Assembly: GCA_027924585.1 (NCBI GenBank)
Contig: BSBM01000762.1
Span: forward strand, 9,582,501 to 9,646,500
Direction of reading: 5' to 3'
Source of the DNA: Larix kaempferi
Lineage: Eukaryota > Streptophyta > Pinopsida > Pinales > Pinaceae
DNA length: 64,000 bases
A program made the position numbers and the translations under genes. The notes under the pieces are model-generated. The model worked only from the letters and a program-made list of their open reading frames with translations. It was not told the DNA's origin and searched no databases. Positions 33,851 through 46,499 of this stretch are shown here, piece by piece (the first letter of the stretch is position 1; each line of letters begins with the position of its first letter).

Positions 33851-35470
33851 AGAGGGGCCTTTTTCATTAATATTGTAATATGTTATAACATTTTCAGATG
33901 AATTTTCAGCCACTTTATCATGCAATTTTTGGTAATTTTTGTCTTGCTTAATTCCTTCTTTGATCTGATTTTTCAGATCAGTTTTAAAAGTACTGATTGC
34001 TGCTGCAAAACTTAATCTAGCGTTTCTGCTCAACGCATCAACAACCTTATTTTCCTTTCCATTAATGTGATGAATCTCAAAATCGTACTCGCTAAGGAAA
34101 GCTAACCATCTATCTTGCCTTGCGTTCAGATTTGTTTGATCCAGTAAATACTTTAACCCTTTATTATCAGTCATTAAAATGAATTTTCTACCGATCAAGT
34201 GATGGCGCCACATGTTTAAAGCATGTATCACAGCTACCAACTCAAGATCATACGTAGCGTATTTCTTTTCATGTATTTTTAACTTCCTTGACTCAAAAGC
34301 AATTGCATGACCTTCTTGACTTAAGACCCCTCCAAGTCCTTCATTGCATGCATCAGTGCATACGATGAAATCCTTATTAGGATCTGTAATTTTTAAAATG
34401 GGTGTAGTAGTTAACAATTCTTTCAACTTATTAAAATTTTCTTGACACTTTTGATCCCATATGAATTTATTCCCTTTCTTTTGCAAAGAAGTGATGGGAT
34501 TAGCAATTCTAGAGAACCCTTCAATAAACTTTCTATAATACCCCATTATTCCCATGAATGACCGTACATCAGTTACATCTTTTGGGACATGCCATTCATT
34601 AATTGGTTTAATTTTATTAGGATCAACAGAGATACCATCTTTTGAAATTATATGACCCAAATACTGAATTTTATCTTTATAGAAATCACACTTGCTGAAC
34701 TTAGCGTAAAGTTGGTGATCTCTAAGTGCTTGTAAAATGATTTTTAGATGTTCATCATGCTCTTCTTTAGTCTTTGAGTAAATCAGGATATCATACATGA
34801 ATACCACTACGAACGTATCCAAATATTTATGCAGAACGTTGTTCATTAAACACACGAACACTGCAGGTGCGTTAGTTAGCCCAAAAGGCATAACTATGAA
34901 CTCGTAGTGTCCATAATGCGTTCTGGATGCAGTTTTGAATATGTCCTCGTCTTTAATCTGGACTTGATGATAACCTGACCTTAGATCAATTTTAGTGAAT
35001 ATCTCTGCTTTGCGTACTTGATCAAATAGGTCATCTATGTGGGGTAAGGGATACCGGTTCTTAATTGCCATTTTATTAAGCTGACGGTAATCAATACACA
35101 AACGCATGGTACCGTCTTTCTTTTTAACAAATATTACTGGTGCTCCCCAAGGGAACACATTGGGCCGTATGTAATTTTTATCTATTAATTCTTTCAGCTG
35201 ATATTTTAACTCATTTAACTCTAAAATATTCATCCTATAGGGGGCCTTTGAGTTTAGTACCGCACCGGGTACTAACTCAATGGTGAAGTCAAGTTCTCTT
35301 TTTGGAGGTAATCCTGGAATTTCTTCTGGGAATACATCAGAAAAGTCCCTAAGGATGGGAATATGTTCTAGTTTTAACTTGTTTTCTTTAGATGTGCATT
35401 CATTATTAACAACATTAACAGCAAACAGTTTACAACCTTTTCTAGCAGCTTTCTTTACTTGTAAGGCAGA
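33848..35470 (-). pseudogene. Reverse transcriptase and RNase H of element B
   Basis: A long open piece (33848-35233 from an internal Met) within a pol that starts further upstream. RT motifs are clear: [33 protein letters not shown] and [10 protein letters not shown]. The catalytic box reads [12 protein letters not shown]: the TAT at 34793-34795 replaces the first Asp of the DD pair (one G to T change), so this RT should be dead even though its frame is open. RNase H follows, with [40 protein letters not shown] and VVDALSR, all four acidic residues being present. Confidence 0.88.
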
Positions 35471-35930
35471 AATCTACCCATGAATTCCTTTTACTATTTC
35501 TGAATTACCTTCATTATTTATACAAGTAAAAGATTTATCATAACAATTTAATATAACTCTATGCTGTTCAAGCCAATCCATGCCAATTAACAGATCATAT
35601 GAACCTAAGGGTAAAACATTCAGATTAACTTGCGTTTTCAGCTGATTTAAAAATACTTCACAATTTTGAACAAAATCTGTAACCTTTCTTTTAGTTCCTG
35701 TTGCAAGCTGAACTAACCATGCATTGTCGATTTTTTCTGTTTTTAGCTTACAATGGTTTACTAAAGTAGGTGAAATATAACTTAGATTTGCACCAGGATC
35801 TATTAAAATAGAAATAGACTCGTTTCATATCATACCTTCAATTTCGACCATGGATGTTTGATGGTCCACTTGACGGTTCTCCAATGCTGCATTTATCCTG
35901 GGCATTTCTCTTGCAATGTCTCCAACTGTA
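35471..35930 (-). pseudogene. Aspartic protease region of element B
   Basis: Minus strand between gag and RT. It contains ILIDPGANLSYISPTLV (usually D-S/T-G-A; here DPGA, a common chromovirus variant) and the flap-distal LLIGMDWLEQH motif. Stops occur before NESISILI (about 35828) and at HG.ISALQ (about 35476). Confidence 0.7.
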
Positions 35931-35938
35931 GGTTCTGC

Positions 35939-37198
35939 TTACATAGTATGTATGTTGTTGGCTGTCCTCTTGTTGCGTGGGAAATCTGCTCTCTTGTGTG
36001 GTCTGCCACATTCATAACACTTTATGGGTCCTTTCTGCTCAGCATACCTGTTTTTATGGTTGTTATTATTATTGTTGTGATTGTTAAGTACATTCCTTGC
36101 AACAGTAGTATTCTCAGATGTATTATTCCGATAATTATTAGAAAAATTTCTGTTATTAAATTTTTTCTTAAAACCTCCAGCATTCTGATTAAAATTCTTC
36201 TTTTTATAGTCATACTGATTAGTTTTACTGTTCTTCCAACCAGTTGTCCCTTCTCTTTTTCTGTTTTGGTCAAAACAAAAATTTTCCTTCCTCATGGCTT
36301 CTTCCAAAGTGGAAGGATTATCATATTCAATGCGATCTTTTATATTAAACGGTAAACAACTGAGAAACCTTTGCACTTTAGGCTTTTCCTCAACCATGTA
36401 GGGTACGTACCTCAACAAGCTAAGAAACTTGCTGCACAATTCTTTCATGTTCATTGTACCCAACTTTAAGTCGTAAAACTCCTTCGATTTATCCTCAAAA
36501 TACTGTTCAGAAAAGAACTTATTTTTAAATAAACTTTTAAACATAGTCCAAGTTACTTCTTTTTCCTTTAATCTCTTGATTCTTTTAAGATCCTACCACT
36601 AGATATCTACCTTTCCGGTCAGATTGTAAATAGCCATCTTGGCTTTCAGTTGAGAAGAGTAGTCATAAATATTAAAGTACTTCTTCATCCCTGACAACCA
36701 AGCTTCTACTGTCTCACCCTTCTCACTTTTGCCATTAAAAGTAGGTGGCTTAATCTTTTTAAATTCACCGATAATCTATTCATTATGCTTATGTTTTCTC
36801 TTTTTAGAGCAGCACTCACTGTTACTTCTATCATAATTTACATCATTATTACTTGAATCATAATTAGAAGATGAGTAACTGTTCCTTTTATCGTTCTTTG
36901 TTTTCTTATGCTTATGTTGGTGGGACATGATTTCAGAATCAACTCTAAATTCTGATTTTCTGCCTCTTTCATCACTGTGACAGTTTCCTTTTAAATTCTG
37001 CTATAGCTCTTCACATGCCTTTAAGATCCGTTCATTTTCTTCTTTTACAGCTTTTAACTCAGATTTTAAATCCTGCACAGTGCGTAAAATTTCAGAAGAC
37101 TGGTTGTTTAACTCAATGTAAATTCCTTTAGTGTTATTATGATTAATTTGTTCATTACGAGGAGATCTGTCCTCTGCCGATTCTTCTAGTATTTCCAT
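35939..37198 (-). pseudogene. Gag of element B
   Basis: Minus strand. The N-terminal part (37001-37198) looks like a coiled coil (NQSSEILRTVQDLKSELKAV). A Lys/His/Ser-rich stretch follows, then the gag core (IKPPTFNGKSEKGETVEAWLSG..KYF, about 36700; later YFEDKSKEFYDLKLG..M). At the C-terminus is a zinc knuckle, CYECGRPHKRADFP, in which the last Cys of CX2CX3HX4C is Phe (TTC at 35981-35983). TAG codons break it near 36777 and twice near 36600 (DI.W.DLKRIK). Confidence 0.78.
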
Positions 37199-37330
37199 AC
37201 CTGCAATAAAAGTAAATCTGTACTGTGCAAAAAATTAAATTAAATTGCAAAAGTTAGTAACATAATCTTTCTGATTTATTTTTCTGTTTGCGCGCATGAG
37301 CCTCATTCAAGCCTAGAGTTTGAACTTGCA

Positions 37331-37341
37331 CTTTGAAACCA
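37331..37341 (-). other. Degenerate primer binding site of element B
   Basis: The minus strand reads TGGTTTCAAAG, 2 bp from the LTR. It matches the tRNA-Met PBS (TGGTATCAGAG) at 9 of 11 positions. Confidence 0.55.
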
Positions 37342-37343
37342 CA

Positions 37344-40300
37344 TGTAACATCCCAAAAAATCGCAAAAATTAAAAACTTTTCTATGTGACAATAAACATT
37401 ATCTAATAATGCGGAAATATAACAATGCATGAAATGTAATCTATATTTAACTGTGTTGTTACATATCACTTCTCTTGTTGCTTATAGATGTTGAATCAAT
37501 TGTTTGACTAAGGTACTTTTGTTTGGTTGATAGAGGGGTTCTTTGGATGCCCCGAGGCTTACTTAGCATTAGTGCTAAAACATGTGAATTCGTACTTGTG
37601 ATAGATTGAAAAGTAAGAGATAAGAGTTGCGAAAGTAAAATCCACAGTTTATCAAAGAAGAACTACAATGTTTACATCACAGTATTGTACCTAGATTTAT
37701 TTGGTTTCCGTCATGTTTTCTGTATGTAATTGTTTACTTTCTATCTCAATGATGAATCATGCAATTTCATGTTCAACTATTTGTTAACTAGTTTAGACTC
37801 TACATCCTGCGATGATGGTATCGTTTTGAAATGTTTCGTCTTACACCATTCATTAATAGGTGTGTAAGTGTATGTGTTGAGATCTGTTCACCATGCATAA
37901 CTTTAAGGTTTCTCTTACTATTTTTTATAGGGTTATTATTTAACCATTGTAAACGTGTTTCGTTACCATTCTAACAACTATCACATTGGTGAAATGTGAG
38001 TTGTAAATAACGTGATACCCTAAGCGACACTTATGTGTTTGTACGACACTATATGCACAATATGGTTTCTGTGCAGCTATAGGGCATATGTGCATCATGG
38101 AGATCCTATTTTATTCTATACACTAACATCTTCTTGGCTATTACGTGAATGATATGATTTGATTACAACCCTTATTATCTATGTGTAATTATATGGAACC
38201 ATGTTCACATCTATAGGTTAGATACTACTTTGTAATACTTGGTGATATGTAAGAGTTTCATTGCAATTTATGGTATGTAAGAAATTACATACAAGGTGAT
38301 ACTTAAACGTATGCAAACCTTGTACTATCATTCAATGGTTAAATATATATATAAACTATACAATAATGTGAATTATGCAAACCTTGATGAATGTAATTTC
38401 TAACTTGGAGCCTTGACATGTTTATACGATGTCGACAATACCAAAATGATGCGAGGTATATTAAATGTTATAAGGTGGATATCCATGTTACAGATTGGAA
38501 AGTTAAATCGTAATCTTTGGTATTGAATGCACACAGCTAACCAAATTAATGGAAATCCATCGTGGATGATATGGTTGGCTTGGTTCACATGCTAGTTTCC
38601 AAAACTAACATTAGAGTGCTGAGTTGTAACCTAACACGAGGGCAATTGCTGTAGAGTTGGCTCCTTCATGCTTTTGGTAATGATGGCTCATTTAATATGA
38701 TTGACTGGTTGTAAGTTTCGTAAACTCTGCCTAAGATATTCATTGTCGATCTTGTGAGGGTTTCGATGCAATGGTTAAACCCTACTTGGTTTTGGTTTAT
38801 CGTGTTTATTGTGTTGTTGTTGTTTGATGGTAGTGGGTCTGCACTAGCTGACAAGCCGAGGGTTTGTAGCAAGGTTGAACCGCCTGTGGGATGTAGCTCT
38901 TGAGTCTCATATTCAAATCTCTAGAATTTATAGAGCCAAGCTCTCAGTTTCTTGTACAGTAGTTCTTTTGTTGAGCTTCCAGTTGAACTTGTAACTTACT
39001 AAGGTTTGATCTTTAGACCTGTTGAGAGTTGTAAGATTTCGGTTGGGCAACAACCAACCTTTCTCTATGGTTGTTTCCAGGTTTTGATACTGTTGAGAGT
39101 TAATGGTTTTGATGGACTCCTGTTACTTCAAGTTTTGGCGAGGTGGGGCTTCGTTTCTTCTACACCAAACTTAGCGTTGAATGCTACTATGGATTTCGAA
39201 AAGAGGTAATGTGTTTAGTTTTTATCACTGTTATAAGCATATGATGATATTAATAGTTAGTCTATTTTCAATATGGTGACCATTCTTTCTCAATATTTTT
39301 TTTAACCACGGTTGCAAAACTCTCCTGGGTACAATGTGTAATGGCTTCGACATTCTAGGCATTGGAAGTTGGTTTTCAACTATACCAACTGGTAAGCCTT
39401 CGGTGGTTGCCTTGGAAACCCTATATAGAAGATGATGGTCGTCTATTTGAAAGTTATGTGTATCGTGTTTGAAAAAATCATAGAGTTTTATGATTAGGGT
39501 TTTGTGAATCTTTTTGAAAGTATGGGAGGATATCCCTTGACCCATGAGGCAACTATTGGTTCTGGTTTTGAATGTAATAGTGTTAAGACAGGGTTTCACC
39601 CTCAGAATTGAATGAAACAATATTTGATGTTTCGATACTATGGCTATCGTTTCCTTTGTAAATGGCTAGATAAAATGTAAATGTTTTAAATCTATAACAC
39701 GATGTGTCGGTTGCTACCAGCTAGATGGTGTAGGCTTATGACCTGTGTGAAGTCTTGTTTATTTTGTAAACCTGTAGGTTAAGTTTTCGAACTCCTTCAA
39801 AAGAAATTCAAATGGAATATTTAAAATTTATATTACTGTAATCGTGTCTTTTTATTGATTTGTGTTTGGTCTGTATACACGAGTTGTAACTCGTCAATGG
39901 TTTGGGAATAAGCAGTGAATGTTTTTGTGAAACAATAATACAACTGTTTGTTTTATAGAACAATCGATAAAATGAAATCGTTGATATGGCTTACGGCCTG
40001 CATGAGCTTAGTTTTGTTTATAATGTTGTTGCTGCGTCTTAAAGAAAATAGGAAAGTAATTTCCAGTGTTAGGGTTTAGTCTTTGTTTTGGAATCTTCTA
40101 CAGTCGTTTTGATTAATCAATATTGACTAAACAATATACAGGCATGTTTATGGTATGAGTGTCTGGTCTTGGTAAAAAAAATTGATGTCTTCTATTTCTA
40201 TTTCGATTTATTTTGCAATCAAAAGTATTATCTAAACCCTATATGAATATGTGGAATTTAACTATTGAAATTATAGAAATGATTACTACGCAAGTGCTTA

Positions 40301-41743
40301 GTTTGTCTACTGTTAATGAATATGCTGATAACTAAATCGATTTCCTACTCTAGCAGGAAAATATAAAAAACTTGGAAATGCAAAACTGTTTGTGATGAAA
40401 ATCTATAACTCGACTCTGTAAATGAATATAATTACTTTTAAACATAGATAAAATTGTGTGAGAATTAATGATCAGTACATAAATAATTTGTATTTATTCT
40501 ATGCATTATTATTAAAGAAATTGATATAAATAAGCTACCTAATGGAGTCTACTCTGTAACTGTAGGGAATAGGAAATATTTTCATTTAAATTTTTAGAAG
40601 GAAATTTATGTATTGCTAAACATACTGCTATTCAAACAAATAGAGAAACATTACTGTAATTTCTAGAGATACTTGTCTAAATCAGAAAAGTACTGAAAGA
40701 CACTGATATAGGTAGACTTAGAAAGATTAATAGTAAACAGTAATTTAAAGAAACACATCATTTGCATCTTTTCTATCACTTGGCTATCTTGCCGATCATA
40801 CTTATCTATTTTAATCTATCTCTGTACTAGAGTACGATGCTGTTCCTTTTTGCATGGGGAAAAATGCAGAGATCATTTTATTCAATCATTCTAATGATAC
40901 AAACTTAATAATTTATTCAGGAAAACTAAAACAAGGAACTTAACAGTAAAAGTTTAAATAGATAACATAACTTAAAAATAAAAGTAGACAAGACCATAGA
41001 ACTTGTAAAATATGATAGGGACGACAAACACCCAAGGAGGCCTGTTCCTCCCAACCTGCTTCAGAAGAAGCAGCTCAACTGCTGACTTCAAATGAACCCC
41101 CGAGCCTTCTTATTGATCCACTAAGTGGGTGGAATCTATGTAGAAGCAAGGCACTAAAAATATACCTTCTCCACTTGGTATCAACCTCCTGAAACAAAAT
41201 GCCTTCTCCACTCAACATCAAACTCCTAAACTCAATAAGAGTTTGGCAGACTCACAACATGATCAACAAGAGCATATCCCCTCATCAAATCTCTTGGGTG
41301 CAAACACAGCAAAACCCCAAGGTAAGTTTCCTCATCAAGAAAAGTGATGAACCTCAATTCAATATTTGATGGCTATTATATAGACTGCCTAGGTCTTTTA
41401 GTGGTCAGTTTAGAATAAATGAGCCTCAAGCTCCAGTCCCATCTTTCAGGGCACTATGACCACATTTCAAGGGATTTGTCCCATACCAACAGCTAGTTAG
41501 TTACATCATGATGTTGCCACTTGTCCATTTCCTTCTACCACAGATTCCATTCAACCTAATGGATCAGTAACCGCTCTTTCAACAGTCCTCTTAGGTGTTT
41601 GTCTCCTATTTTATTTATTAAATAATAATATATTGTGCAAATTACAGTCATCCCTGGACACCTGTCCAATACAAACTTTATAATAAAAGTTATCATAATG
41701 TTTCTAAACCTAAAATGTTTTCCAGCTTAAAGGGTATGTTACA
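37344..41743 (-). repeat. 5' LTR of element B (4400 bp)
   Basis: Starts TGTAACATACCC and ends GGGATGTTACA on the minus strand. It is unusually long for a chromovirus LTR. It aligns with 4200-7887 over its last 3688 bp (plus-coordinate sense). A TATA-like motif lies near 41374-41381 on the minus strand, as in the other copy. It carries the shared short ORFs at 38666-38872 and 39231-39620. The right flank starts TTGAT, whose partner is outside the window. Confidence 0.9.
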
Positions 41744-42869
41744 TTGATGGTGGATGTCTTCGCTAGGGTTTGGATGCATTGCAAAGTCCTAGCTTGCGAT
41801 AAGATCGAAGGAAAATCTTGTACTGACTTGTGATAAGTTGTTGGTATGTACTTATAACTTCATTTAATGTATATATGAAGAGTACTCTAGTGTCCATACA
41901 TGGTACACTTGTAGATCTAATTTTTCAACTTGTTATCACTCAAACTTTACCCTTTAAGATAAAGTTTTAAAGCTCAAGGTGTGGTTTTGTTGAAACTAAA
42001 AGGGGGCCTTGTGACCTCACTAACCCTCTTATGCACTTGAGGTCGGATAAAGGGGAGCTTCCCTAGATAGATTGCCAGAAATTGGGCTATGAAATACAAG
42101 GTGAAAAAAAGAGTATTTCCAACTAAACATATTTATTTAGGTACAAGCAATGAAATAAACGGAGAGACAAGGAACTAGTGTCTTTACATTGGGAAATGGG
42201 GTCAAAGAAGGAATTAAACGTGTAAAAGCTATATAATTGATATGATACATACCTGTATCCTCTAGGGTAAGATTATGGTGGAGGCTAGATGGGAGGATTC
42301 TGATGTGAACCCATAACTTGTTGTAACTTGTTGTTTTTCAATTCTGTTATCAAACTCTAGTTCAGAAAAGATATTTCTCGTAACATGTGGTTCTCAGCTT
42401 TCCAAAGGCACGAGTCAGGCATTTTACTTCTTCATACACAGGATTCAATCGTGCAATCCCAACATCCCTTTGTTTCATTGGAGAGATAACATATGATCAT
42501 GACTTTGTCATAGAAGTATCACGATCACCATCCCTAACCTGCTATATTGAAAAAGGAATGATTTTCCATAACACAATCTAGAAAAAATCCTCAACTATAA
42601 TAATGGAAGTGACAAGTAACACCAAAACATCCACTATGAACAGGGTTGATTTTTTTGTCCATGGTAAGCCTATAGGAGGCCTTTGTTACATATATTTCTA
42701 AATGGCCTATGTATTTGATGACAAATTCATCCAAAATAATTCTAGTGCAGGTGTCTGCGACTCTATCTCAGACTCCTGAGTTTCTGCAAGGGAAGACAGA
42801 ATAATGCATCTGAATAAAAGAATAATTAAAATGGTTTGCAAACAATAGCTTCCCATTGTGAAAATACCT
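41744..42869. other. Flank right of element B, nothing recognised
   Basis: AT-rich sequence without a convincing ORF, RNA gene or repeat boundary. It is presumably older host DNA or decayed transposon into which B was inserted. Confidence 0.4.
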
Positions 42870-43694
42870 TTAAATTGGTTGATTCAACATGATTTTGTTT
42901 GGGAAGAAATCGATCCGGTCGAGTTTTGACCCTTCTACGGATGATCGATGGAGAATATTAGTAGATTGCAGGTAAACTGCGATAGCGTTGAACCTAGTGG
43001 TGTATGCCATCCACAAGATCCCATGAGAGTCCAGCTTCATAACTGCCACTAACATATTATGAAACATCTCCAATGTCTCAAACCCATGTCCATTTTGAGC
43101 ATAACTAGCATGCATTTCATCGAATACTTCTCGTGCATTCACAATACTTCCACATTTAGCATACATATCTAGCATACCAACCTCCAAAAATCAATCCCCT
43201 TAAATCCCACCTCTAACTATGTGATGATGAGTCTTCTTTCCCTCTTACAAACATAATAAGCCTGCACAAGCATCCAATACAAAGGGAAAGCTAAAATGAT
43301 TTGTGCGAATTCTCGTTCCCTGCATTTGGTAATAGAGCTTAAGGACTTCATCACATAAGCCATTTCTAGCATGCTCTCTTATCATCACATTCCATATAAA
43401 AATCTCTCCATCTCTCTTGCATATTTTGTCAGAGACTTTGGGACCCTTCAAAATACCCAACCAAGCATAGACACTGACAATCTTGGTACCCACAAAAATG
43501 TCTTGGTCCAGTCCAGTTATAAGAAGATGAGAATGGAATTGGCTGAGTAAATTGATGTCTGCGCAAGCCTGCAAGAGAGAAGCATATAAATTGGCATCGT
43601 AGGGATTTCCCATATCTATTTTTTGTTTAGGTTTGGCTTGGTTTTCAGCATCGGACCTTGCTTGATAGGATGAAAAAAAAATTGCAAAGAACAA
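42870..43694 (-). pseudogene. Pentatricopeptide repeat (PPR) protein fragment
   Basis: Minus strand. 43694-43245 encodes a PLS-type PPR start: YASLLQACADINLLSQFHSHLL, then DQDIFVGTKIVSVYAWLG, IFIWNVMIREHARNGLCDEVLKLYYQMQ and FSFPFVLDACAGL. After a short broken stretch (43188-43244, stops and a shift), 43187-42870 continues with LDMYAKCGSIVNAREVFDEM followed abruptly by ASYAQNGHGFETLEMFHNM. The step between helices expected there is missing, so about one dozen residues are deleted. PPR proteins bind organellar RNA, but a few decayed repeats without a C-terminal domain mean this is a dead fragment. Confidence 0.8.
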
Positions 43695-45300
43695 CGTTTG
43701 AAGGATACCATCAAGAGGATATTACCATAAAATTCAACACAGGTTAGGAATACTTAGAAATATATTGAGTTATCTCATGGATGAGATTTATTTTTGAAAA
43801 AAAACTAAATATAATCTCTATGGAGGACATAATGGCATAATGGTCAAGTAGGTGGACATCTTGATAAAATTGGTGGGAAATGGAAAAAAGGCAGTGGATG
43901 GAAAAATTTCCCATGCCACTATTTCCACATCATGCCACCAATGATGTTGGTGTGCTTGTTGGGTTGAATGTCTTGAGAATTAAAAATGAGACCACTACTA
44001 TTGTATTCTATCTGACTATAGTTTGGTTTCTATTTCTAAGCATGGTGGGGTGCTCTTGAAGACCCTTTTAGATTTTATATTTCCAACAATATCCTTCAAT
44101 CTAAATCTCAATATAAAACTTAAAATATCTAATAAAAAACAAAATGGCAGAGTGGAGCGTTTATATTCATTTTGTACTTATTGTATTCTTATTTTTACTT
44201 TGAAAAGTATAGTATTCAGTATATAGAATTTGAACAAGCAAATGGGATAGAGGATGAACTCATTGAGGATCAAGTTCTTCTACACTTATATAATGCAATA
44301 AAAAATATACATCATTGGAATCTAACTGAAATATGGGAACAAATTCCGCAATAGTTTTTAAGGATGATGATGATGTATTGGGGTCATCTCCAAGGTCATG
44401 TTGTCTAGCAAGGAGTTTAGTGTCTCAATGAAGTGATCGTATCCTAGTTGTAAATGAGGAAGACTTAGAGCTTCGATTAGGACCGATGGTTAAAGGAAGT
44501 AGATATTCTCCAAATAGAACATTTTTTCATCTTGATGATGTTGGTGAAGATGATCAAATTTGTTCCAAAAATAAGAATAGGGGACAAATCAACCATTGAA
44601 GTTCAAACTAATGAATTGAATGAAATCAAGATCAACTATACAATTTAAAAATCCACCATGGAGGAGGATTTATGTAGGATAAAAAGCTTGTGTATCATAA
44701 AGGGGATTTATGTAGGATCAACTTCAACACTAGGGATTCTTATGTCCAAATATGGATAACTCTTAAGCTTGTTATAATATTAATATGTTCATTCATTTTT
44801 GGGTATTAGGGTTCTCAGATCTGGTTCTTAATACTTTCCTAAAGATCTTAGTTTCTATTGCATATAATGGATGATGGAGATGATTATCCTATTTTATTTT
44901 ATGTGGTCCTCATACTTCAATGTATCTGTTATCTCCCAAGGCATACTTTATCCTTTATGTTAGAAACTGTTTTTGGTCAGTCAGAAATGTTCTTTTGATT
45001 TCCAAAGTTCCTTCAAAGTCCAGACATTATAGATGGTATTCATGTTTAGTAAATTTTTGGATGGTTGGAAGGCATCAATTGTTTCTAAAAACCACTTCAG
45101 GCGGGTCTTGGTGGTTTTGGAAACAATTGACCTTTTCACCAGATTTATGTATTTATTTTTTATTTAAAAATTTAAGGTAAAAATCAGAAGCCAAGGGTTC
45201 TCTAACCCTAAACAACCTCACTAAGTTTAAGTGAAATTTATTTAGCATTAAAAACTCAAAAACAAAAAATAAAAACAAATTTCATAACAATGACAGATGA
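43695..45300. other. Intergenic stretch, no gene seen
   Basis: AT-rich, with short ORFs (44023-44226, 44172-44354, 44920-45180) that lack family features. Confidence 0.4.
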
Positions 45301-45301
45301 G

Positions 45302-45600
45302 GGGGTCTACAATTTACTAAATTTTAACACTGTAGATGGACTCATAGACCCCCTAGAAAGGGGTCTCTGAATCCATCTACAGTGTTAAAATTTTGTAAAT
45401 TGTACAAATTCATTGTCAAAATTGTAATTTTTCATATCTTGCTAGGATGTCATCATGATTAGTAACACTAGTTTGGTGTCAATTGCTAAGTTGTGACACA
45501 TGACGGGGTCTACAATTTACTAAAATTTAACACCGCAGGGGGTCTGTGAATCCATTTGCAGTGTTAAAATTTGGTAAATTGTACAAATACATTGTCAAAA
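45302..45600. repeat. Tandemly duplicated foldback (hairpin) repeat
   Basis: 45302-45352 and 45360-45411 are inverted arms of about 50 bp with an 8-bp loop and only a few mismatches (GGGGTCTACAATTTAC against GTAAATTGTACAAAT, meeting at GACCCC). A second copy, with a shortened left arm, starts at 45505 and ends near 45588; both are followed by CATTGTCAAAATTGTAATTTT. The period is about 203 bp. It could be a MITE-like foldback element or a hairpin RNA precursor; no target duplication was recognised. Confidence 0.7.
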
Positions 45601-45869
45601 TTGTAATTTTCCATTGTCGGAGTGACACAACTAAAAATGACCAAATAAATGACCAATTGTTATGTGGTCATTTTTAGTTTAGTTTTTGTCCTGTGACCAA
45701 ATTGGTCATTTATCTTGGTCATTTTTAGTTTAGTTCTTATCCCATGACCAAATTGGTCATTTTTAGTTAGCTCACTTAAAATTTCTCAATTTTGGTCATT
45801 TCTCCCTTGAAAAAACTATGGTGACCAATTTTTTTGGTTGCCTGGTCACTTATCTCTCAGTTTGTACTA
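45601..45869. repeat. TGACCAAATTGGTCA inverted-repeat cluster, possible CACTA end
   Basis: Repeated GGTCATTTTTAG and TGACCAAATTGGTCA blocks in both orientations. They include two direct copies of a roughly 57-bp unit (about 45663 and 45715), ending in TTTGTACTAGTG. CACTA transposons have dense subterminal repeats and end ...TAGTG, so this may be one terminus. The matching CACTA start was not found. Confidence 0.4.
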
Positions 45870-45944
45870 GTGAAAAGTTCCATGATTACCGTAATCTAGG
45901 TTCCACTACGATAAATAAATTTCCATAAGTACTATCACATGAAT

Positions 45945-46135
45945 CATGATCATTGACATTGATATCGTCGCCATCATAACCATCATCATCAACACCATAC
46001 ATGAGTACATAAACATCATCATCATCATCATTGGCATCCGATCATATATCATAATGATCATAGTCATTCATCTCAACCTCATTATTATCATCATAATCAT
46101 CATCATCAACATCCTTTCCATTGTGCATCATCAAC
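45945..46135. repeat. ATC/ATT-rich microsatellite
   Basis: Dense imperfect ATC trinucleotide repeats (CATCATCATCATC near 46014-46030, and 46085-46120). The ORF across it (Ile-rich) is a low-complexity artefact. Confidence 0.8.
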
Positions 46136-46499
46136 ATGATCATCCTCATGCTTTTACGGTGAGTCAAGTTTCATTAGGGTCACTCAAATGTTGTTAGGGA
46201 CAATCATATGAGATTAGGGTCATCTAGGGTATATTATGGTCACTCTGATGCCATTACGATGAATTATGTTTCCATTAGGACCAACCAATATCAAATAATG
46301 CTATAATAACATGCATCATCATTATTGGCATTGACATCATTGTCGTCATCAAAATCTTATTAAATATTGTATAAATCATCATTGCCATATTTATAATTGT
46401 TGATATATGTATCAGCATGTCGTTAGGCACACTATAATGTCGTTATGGACCATAGGATTTCTTAGGTTTATTTATGATTAATTAGGGCCTCTCAGTTTC

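Noticed and set aside
45946-46197. Ile-rich 83-codon ORF
   Set aside because: Translation of an ATC/ATT microsatellite.
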